From: Adiantum capillus-veneris
Lineage: Eukaryota; Streptophyta; Polypodiopsida; Polypodiales; Pteridaceae
Direction of reading: 5' to 3'
DNA: 64,000 nucleotides
NCBI GenBank assembly: GCA_014529385.2
Contig: CM043966.1
Location: 93,197,087 to 93,261,086, forward strand
The position numbers and the translations under genes were made by a program. The notes beneath the pieces are model-generated. The model ran no database searches, had not been told where the DNA came from, and saw nothing but the letters and a program-made list of their open reading frames with translations. How positions within the stretch are numbered: the first letter of the stretch is position 1; every line of letters starts with the position of its first letter. Of the stretch, positions 57,757 to 64,000 are shown one piece after another.

Positions 57757-58760
57757 TGACGTCATTAACTTTCTCATCCATGATGTTTCATTTGGATGCT
57801 TGTTTATTGTGGTAATGGGACATGTATTGTTGTTGCACATGAAGTTTCCATCACATTTACTACGCGTGACGGATATGTCTGTACTGGTTTCACCCCAGCA
57901 ATATCATCATACATTTGATCCATTCCAATCATTTTGGAGGCACCATTTGGGATAGATTCCAGCTCATAGACTCAATTATCGTTATATTCTTGTGACACTT
58001 CATCCACATTTTTTCCTAATTGAGCACCTTGAAATCATTTTGCTTAACTTGGGGTATTGGTGGCTATTGAGTACTATGTGATCCAAAGCACTCTGTATTA
58101 AATGACTCTCTTGTGAACTTCTTAGAATGTTGTGGTCCATGTTTTCTTCTTTGATCCAAACTTCTTCCACAAGAGGGTCGGAACAATCAGAGGCAAGATC
58201 TTGTGCACTTGTTTTGTTTTCAAGACTAGCATAAGGACTTTTCCTTCAAACAAATTGTCAAATAGCTCTACCAGTTTTATATGTAGACTTGTGGAGAACA
58301 AATTTCTCGCATTGCTAGTTGAGCCCTTATTCATTACCAAGAGAAATCTTGTAGACAAGGACGAGTCCAATATGAATTGTAACTAATCCCCAAATGACAC
58401 ACCATCTTTTACTTGGGTTTGTATGTCTGCCTCAAGGGTAAACAAGATTGCAAAATTTTCACTATTGTTGCATCCCCTTGTCGAGCAATCAAGGAAAATT
58501 GGCTCAACACAAATAGTATCCAAAAACAAACTAACCTTGTAGGATAAATAAGAAGCCATGTCTTCAAGAATGGTGGTTGATTGAAAATTGTTATGTATTG
58601 TTTGGTGGACAAAGCGGACTAACACATAAAAGGCGGATATACACCAAACTTTGTTGTAATTGCTCATTTTTCAAAAGAAGCATTGTAATTTTGCTAATGA
58701 GGATTCTCAATTGTAATATATTATTTCATTCCCTCTTAGCCTCTCTGAGCCTACACACCA
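57757..58760. other. Older flanking DNA with minus-strand coding-like relics
   Basis: Two minus-strand frames (58383-58667 and 58122-58370) abut and could derive from one gene, but I recognise no domain. The segment joins 45175-47619 across TE-D. Confidence 0.4.
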
Positions 58761-59493
58761 TGTAAGTGGCCGAATGGCCATGGGAAAGTCCCCCTAGCTC
58801 TTAAGTCAAAACCCGTATTTTGAAAAACACACAATCATTAGCTTTGAAAAGGATTGGACGTTGACTATGAGAGCTCTTTGCTGCTACAAACTGTAATCCG
58901 TTTTTCTCCTTGTCTAGTAATAATAATTCCGATAGCACATTATGTTCCTTGTCTCTTGCTCTACAATTCAAGTGTATTCATTCTCAATTCTATCGCGGTT
59001 CGTGGCATCTTATTTGTGAGCTAAATGCATTGATTTGAGGTCTTAAATGGTTGTTTTTTGATGTTTTGACCTTGGAAAAGTGTTTCTATGCTTAAGGGGG
59101 ATGTTTCCCTGTAGTTCTGTTTCAGTTTTTTGCACAATTTTTTGTGATGGATTGTAATTTATGTACCTTCCCAGATGGCTGCAAAATTTGGTAAGAATGT
59201 GTCCTTAGGTGTTGTAATACCTCTCCTTAAGTTTCGTTGCATTCCAAATTTGTTTGGATGCTGAAAAGGCGTGATGACCTAGAGCGGTGAGATCGAACAT
59301 AGACTGATTGTTTGACTAAGAAGTGGTTGATTTGCTTTTGTAGTAGTATGAATAGTCCTGTAAGTTCACTTTGGTGAGATTGACATTCTCATTAAGTCTT
59401 TGTGCCCCATCCCGAGTTGCTTCCTTGCATATTGACATTATGTTAGTAACAAAAAGCTATGTTGTAGACGTTCGTCGCAGCGACCCGCTAACA
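58761..59493 (+). repeat. Probable 5' LTR of TE-F
   Basis: The right end is firm: GCTAACA lies one base before a tRNA-Asp-type primer site. The left end (TGTAAGTGGC at 58761) is the best TG candidate after the older DNA but cannot be confirmed without the 3' LTR, which is outside the window. Confidence 0.6.
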
Positions 59494-59494
59494 T

Positions 59495-59513
59495 TGGCGC
59501 CGCTGTCAGGGAA
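59495..59513 (+). promoter_or_regulatory. TE-F primer binding site (tRNA-Asp)
   Basis: TGGCGCCGCTGTCAGGGAA matches the tRNA-Asp-type site used by TE-C and TE-D, implying a Ty3/gypsy element. The leader that follows (59514 to at least 61400) is noncoding. Confidence 0.82.
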
Positions 59514-61438
59514 GACGATCCTTAGGTGGTGAGTGACTCAGTTGTATGAAAAATCCCTTCCAAATATTTTGACACCCTTTTCGTTTACACATAGATAGTA
59601 AAGCAGCTAGACGTAGGTTTAGTGCTTGGTAGAGATTGGAATCAAGGACCAACCAGTGCTACTCCTTACGAGCAAAGAAAGTTGTGAGTGAAGTACAAAA
59701 GAGTATTTCGTTCTTTGATTTTTCCATGCTTAGAAAGGACTGTTTCACCATACACTTCGTTGTCCTTTTTGTATTGTTAAATTCATTAATGATTGTGTAT
59801 CTATTTCAATTTATAGGAGTAGGCTAAGTGACAAATTCCACCATCAATTGGGGCCAAAAGGATCAGGGTAAAAACTATCCAAAACCTTATTTTGGTGCCA
59901 AAGACCATAACTTTGAAAAGTTGTAAAATTGATGGTGACAGCTTCAAAGCTGAACTAAACTCAACAAAACTTGGCAGCTTGCAGGAGATAGACTGTGCAG
60001 ATTTCTTCTAGCTTGTCTGTCCAACATGGATCACGATCCATGTACCTTTCAGGCCAAGTGAGCAAAAATTGTTTCCTCTGCTTAGAACTGACTCTCAAAC
60101 ATCAGAAGCTTGAGTCTAGTCAGAAATAGGGTGCTAAAATAACATGCAAATCAAGAAACTGGGTTAAGAAAAGCAAAAGCTGTGAAAAGTGAGAAAATTT
60201 GGGGAAACTAAACTTTTATTTGTTCAAATTCAAAAAGGGGTTAGAATTGGGTTCAACTAAAAGCAGGGAACCAGCAGGACAAAAAATCATGACCAGATGC
60301 CGCCAAACATGGATCGCAATCCATGTACCTGGTAGACATTTGTAAGGGAAATTTAACCAGTGCACTCCTGAGAACTAACGAAACAACTTTTTCGAAAGGA
60401 TCCACATCAAAAAAGTGAAAAAACCTGATCAAAATACCAAAAAAGGAGTTGTTTGCAAAAAACCGCAAAGCACACAATCTTGCTTTTGACATATAAAAGT
60501 GGGTCAAATCCAAAAACATTTGGGAAAGAAAATCACCACACCCTCTGTCACAAACTCACCAACGTTCATGCCAAAATCCTTCCAAACATGGATCGCAATC
60601 CATGTACCTTTATGAAATTTTGAGCTCATATTTGACAGGTAGAAAAGTGATAACATTTGAAGTACTTTCTCCTAAACCACTCTTATAAAAAAAGATCAAA
60701 TGGTGGGCCAAAAGGGCATAAAATAGATCAAGGGGGAAACCATTAAAACAGATCCCAAAATTGACTTTTGCTTGACCTAAAAAAACTCCAAATCACACAA
60801 AAACCATATAGCTAGCATCAATAGACCAAGGACAAGCTATGTGCCAAGTTTTAGTACATTTTGGCATTGAGGCACATGGATCGCGATCCATGTTCCTCTG
60901 ACACAATTTGATACAAAACTTGCATCATAGCTAGAGGACATCACAGGGAGTCTAGTGGTCTTTTCAAAACTAAATTTGGATATAAAAAACTAGACTAAAA
61001 GCCAAAACTACCAAGTACTCTAGTAAAGTATCAGAATTGACCTAAATATCAATCCAGAGGTCCATTTCCAAAAAAATTGATACCATAGGACCTACTAATC
61101 ATGCTGAATCGGATGGTACAAAGAAAAGCCAATTTGGCCTCCCAACATGGTTCGCGATCCATGTTCCTCTCTGAATCAGCATAAGAGCAGAATTTGACCA
61201 CAGAGAGAGGTAGTTTCCAAGAACCTGATGGCTTTTTCAAAATTGAAATTGGACGTGAATTGTTGATGTTGTGAGTAAAGTTGTGGAATATTGAAAAACC
61301 TAGTTAAATTTTTTCAATTGAAAGCTAGAACTAACAAGAGGCATTTTTTGACAGGTTGCAAGTGCTAGAGAATATTGCCCAACAAGTAAGATCAGAATGG
61401 GAATTCAGGATAGCTAATGAGGTAACCTGATTTGGATT

Positions 61439-62062
61439 TTGAAATATCAATTCTTCGTGTATTTGCAATCAAGAAGATTGTACCAGAATAGGAGTCCCAG
61501 CATCATAGACCAAGTGAGCAATCACTCATCTGTGAATCAAAGACCACTGCATCCTTTAGAAGCCATTGTAGAGGAAATCTTTTTTGACACCTCGTTAGAA
61601 AGATTATACACCCTAATGACTGAGGATTCCAACAAGTTGAAGCCTAAGGAAACAACTTCCATGGGAGCAGGTCCTTCTCAACCTGCATCTGACGTAAAAT
61701 TATTGTATTTAAAGTTTCAATTTGAAAATGTGCTTAAGGCCAAAATCTATCACGATGGAATGGACCACTACTGTGTTAAGTTGGAAAATAAGCCAAGCGA
61801 GTTCAAGGACCTTGTAGATATGGATTATGACAGAGACAGATACTTTGACAAAGAGGGAATGATGTACCTAGTGGTTCACAACCCCTTTATTGTGGACAAA
61901 TGGGGGATGGCTGGCATCAAGGACAAGATAGATGAAGAGCTAGTAGGTAAACAACCCAAAATGGACAAGCAAAACGCGCTGCTCAAATGCACCAATGAGA
62001 CAGAGCGGCTTAATATAGACAACAATTACGTGGGGCTATATAAATTTAATCATGGAGAATAA
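61439..62062 (+). CDS. TE-F internal ORF, unknown product
   Basis: The open frame covers 207 codons; the first ATG in frame is at about 61616, so the start is unclear. The product is rich in Lys, Asp and Glu, with LKFQFENVLKAKIYHDGMDH and MMYLVVHNPFIVDKWG. I recognise no domain, no zinc knuckle and no catalytic motif. Its place after the leader suggests gag or an added ORF of TE-F. A second open stretch in another frame (62159-62389) may be its continuation after a frameshift. Confidence 0.4.
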   Translation: MKYQFFVYLQSRRLYQNRSPSIIDQVSNHSSVNQRPLHPLEAIVEEIFFDTSLERLYTLMTEDSNKLKPKETTSMGAGPSQPASDVKLLYLKFQFENVLKAKIYHDGMDHYCVKLENKPSEFKDLVDMDYDRDRYFDKEGMMYLVVHNPFIVDKWGMAGIKDKIDEELVGKQPKMDKQNALLKCTNETERLNIDNNYVGLYKFNHGE

Positions 62063-62679
62063 TCACTCTATTATAGATGTGATAAACCTCACATCAAGGA
62101 ACGGACTGACTACAAAAAACTATACATTTTTACTTACATAGAATGGAGAAGTATTCAGGTGGTCATAATGGATAAGTATGACCAAAAATACTCTCCTATG
62201 GACCATAAGGAGCTAGAGCAATATACATATTTTGGGGGACCACTCCACCAATACTATGTAAATTCAAAAGAAGTGAAAACCACGACTACTCACACGAGAC
62301 TGAAAATTGGGAATGTAAGTCCAATAAGAACCAGAGTGGAAGATTCTTTTGGACATCAACGGTTTTTGAACACAGGGCCTATGGGATGAGGGGTCTAGGG
62401 CTTCTATGAATACGCAGAGCGGTAGTGTGGCACCTCATTTGGCTTACACAACTAGAATTCCTCCAACTATTACACGAGATCAACTTGATGAATGTATGGC
62501 GGATAGGATACCAATTATGGTGCAATATGGTTCCCAATATGGATCGCGATCCATGTACCTTGATGACAAAATGAGGGCAGGAGTTGATCATTAGCTGGAG
62601 GATGAAACGTATAACTGGCCATGTAAAAATAGTCACAAAAAGAGGTCTTAAAATCATTAAAACCTAATGATTTGATATC

Positions 62680-63130
62680 TTCAGTTTGCAAATGGTCATC
62701 TGGCAGTAATCAAGGGTGTAATGATGAGTTTCCAGCAAAAACATTATGGAGTAGGGTTAGGAGGAGGATATGAAGCTACCCCACTAGCCAGAGCAGCAAT
62801 TGAAACATCTTGGGGCCGGCTTTATTCCAAAGAAAATTAAGACAAAAGGGAGTCCAAAGAGGGTGAAAAACAGGCATCAAGGAGATGTAACCTTAAAGGT
62901 TAGTTGTGGTCAAAGCAAAGCAAAACAATACCTACAAATTCATGCAAATTGCCATGACCAATTTTTCCCTCCATATGGATTCAAAAATTGATGAAAGTTG
63001 ATGGGGAGAGAAGAAAAACAGAGGTAATAGTCACAAATTATCCAAAGTCAAGGCACTATCAGATGTCACTCAAAGGAAGTGCCCAAAAGTGGTTCCAAAA
63101 AACGAATATGGTCAAGATGGGAAAACATGA
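62680..63130 (+). pseudogene. Possible gag-like fragment of TE-F
   Basis: Short open stretches include GHLAVIKGVMMSFQQKHYGV and, near 63050, YPKSRHYQMSLKGSAQKWFQ, which recalls the LxGxAxxWF block of retrotransposon gag. Stops separate them. The resemblance is weak. Confidence 0.3.
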
Positions 63131-63544
63131 CCATAAACTGGGAAATTGAGTAAACACAAGAAAAACAAGTCCAAATTTAAAGATATTTCACTAGTGTGCT
63201 AGGAAGACCTATAGGAACATGTGTACAAAAGACTGTCCCAAAGTCCTTCCCAACATGGATCGTGATCCATGTACCTTTTTGCCCAATCAGAGAAAAATTC
63301 ACATCATCTAGCTCAAAATATCCAACAAAGCCTAGCCATGAAGTATTAAGTCATTTGGATTCCAAAATCCACATCAAAATGCCAAATTTCTCCAAGCCTG
63401 AGGATAATTTCCAAGAATTGACCTAAGTACCAAACCAATGATCCAAATCCCAAAAAGTTTGGACCAAGGCACCACCTTGATGTGCCCTACCAGCTGGTAT
63501 CACTAGATCTTCAAAAGATGTTCCAACATGGATCGTGATCCATG

Positions 63545-64000
63545 TACCTCAGAGCCAGAATTCATATGTGATCTCATGACCTTGTTAATATAGTAATCCT
63601 AAATGCAGTAGTGAAATTTGGGGTAGTTTTGACAAAGTTATGCTCATTTTTCATTTTTTGGTCAAAGTTTGCATTTTTTTCAACTTTTCGACAGTTTTAA
63701 TCAATTTACTAAATCCTATTTTCAAGTCTGAAACTGGCCTCAGGATTCCTCAAAGAAACCTACAAAGGAGTGGGAAGCAGCTCCATATGAGATCACGGAT
63801 ATATCCTCAAATGAGAAATCCCATATCACAGACCAGGTGCTAGAAACAATACCAGCAAAAATTTTCATTGGAAGGTTTCAAGCAGCAGACAAAGAGATAG
63901 TGAAGACCACCATTTTTCCAAGAGAATTGTGCGCATTACACCGGAAGTCCAAAGTGCAAGTAGGGGCCAGGTGTCTACAATTAGACAGTTTCCTACGACT
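63545..64000. other. TE-F interior, continues beyond the window
   Basis: No complete frame. No RT, protease or integrase motif is reached before the window ends. Confidence 0.5.

Larger units (their letters stand above)
60025..63544. repeat. Eight dispersed 18-base palindromes near CATGGATCGCGATCCATG
   Basis: Copies lie at 60025-60042, 60308-60325, 60587-60604, 60875-60892, 61146-61163, 62538-62555, 63254-63271 and 63527-63544. All but one end in CGATCCATG or CAATCCATG or TGATCCATG and all are followed by TACCT or TTCCT; most are preceded by CAA(A)CATGG. Spacings are 283, 279, 288, 271, 1392, 716 and 273 bases. Between copies the DNA is only weakly similar (for example AGAATTGACCTAA before copies 5 and 8). 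It is probably an ancient ~280 bp tandem array in which the palindrome was preserved or homogenised. Confidence 0.9.

Noticed and set aside
60025-63544. CRISPR-like array
   Set aside because: The repeats are palindromes spaced about 280 bases or more in a plant retroelement; CRISPR spacers are 25-50 bases and there are no cas genes.

Overview
The window is nuclear DNA from a land plant. The evidence is one intact-looking gene with nine exons and GT-AG introns (a plastid-type bifunctional nuclease of the DUF151/BBD family), many dinucleotide microsatellites, and about 48 kb of nested LTR retrotransposons with plant-type primer sites (initiator tRNA-Met and tRNA-Asp). I cannot name the species. 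No bacterial operons, CRISPR arrays, rRNA genes or convincing tRNA genes are visible.

Layout. 1-2236: intergenic, with an AT/AC microsatellite, a possible SINE relic and a ~565 bp near-perfect inverted repeat (fold-back element) centred on base 1713, just upstream of the gene. 2237-5837: the BBD-type nuclease gene, with a (GA)n tract in intron 1 and a small C-rich MITE in intron 5. 5838-10259: no recognisable gene; one 169 bp tandem duplication.

10260-31230: TE-A, a Ty3/gypsy element (LTRs 10260-11846 and 29607-31230) whose integrase is split by TE-B. TE-B (16178-28420) is a chromodomain-bearing Ty3/gypsy element with a 4 kb 5' LTR, flanked by the duplication GGAAC. Its 3' LTR has lost about 1.3 kb including the TATA region.

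31633-45169: TE-C, and 47625-57751: TE-D. These are two same-orientation copies of one Ty3/gypsy family (tRNA-Asp primer site, duplications ACAAT and GCAAT). TE-C keeps a near-continuous gag-pol frame with many zinc knuckles and a second aspartic-protease-like domain downstream of integrase. TE-D carries a 937 bp solo LTR in gag (duplication TGTCA) and has lost RNase H, integrase and the second protease by an internal deletion. The DNA between and beside them (31231-31632, 45170-47624, 57752-58760) looks like one older locus, with a SWIM-type zinc-finger relic on the minus strand.

58761-64000: the 5' part of another tRNA-Asp-primed element (TE-F), whose 3' end lies beyond the window. Its interior carries eight copies of an 18-base palindrome close to CATGGATCGCGATCCATG, mostly 270-290 bases apart, embedded in strongly diverged DNA.

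Only the nuclease gene looks like a functional host gene. All retroelement reading frames contain stops or frameshifts. The two signals most worth following are the TE-F palindrome array and the dual-protease layout of TE-C.
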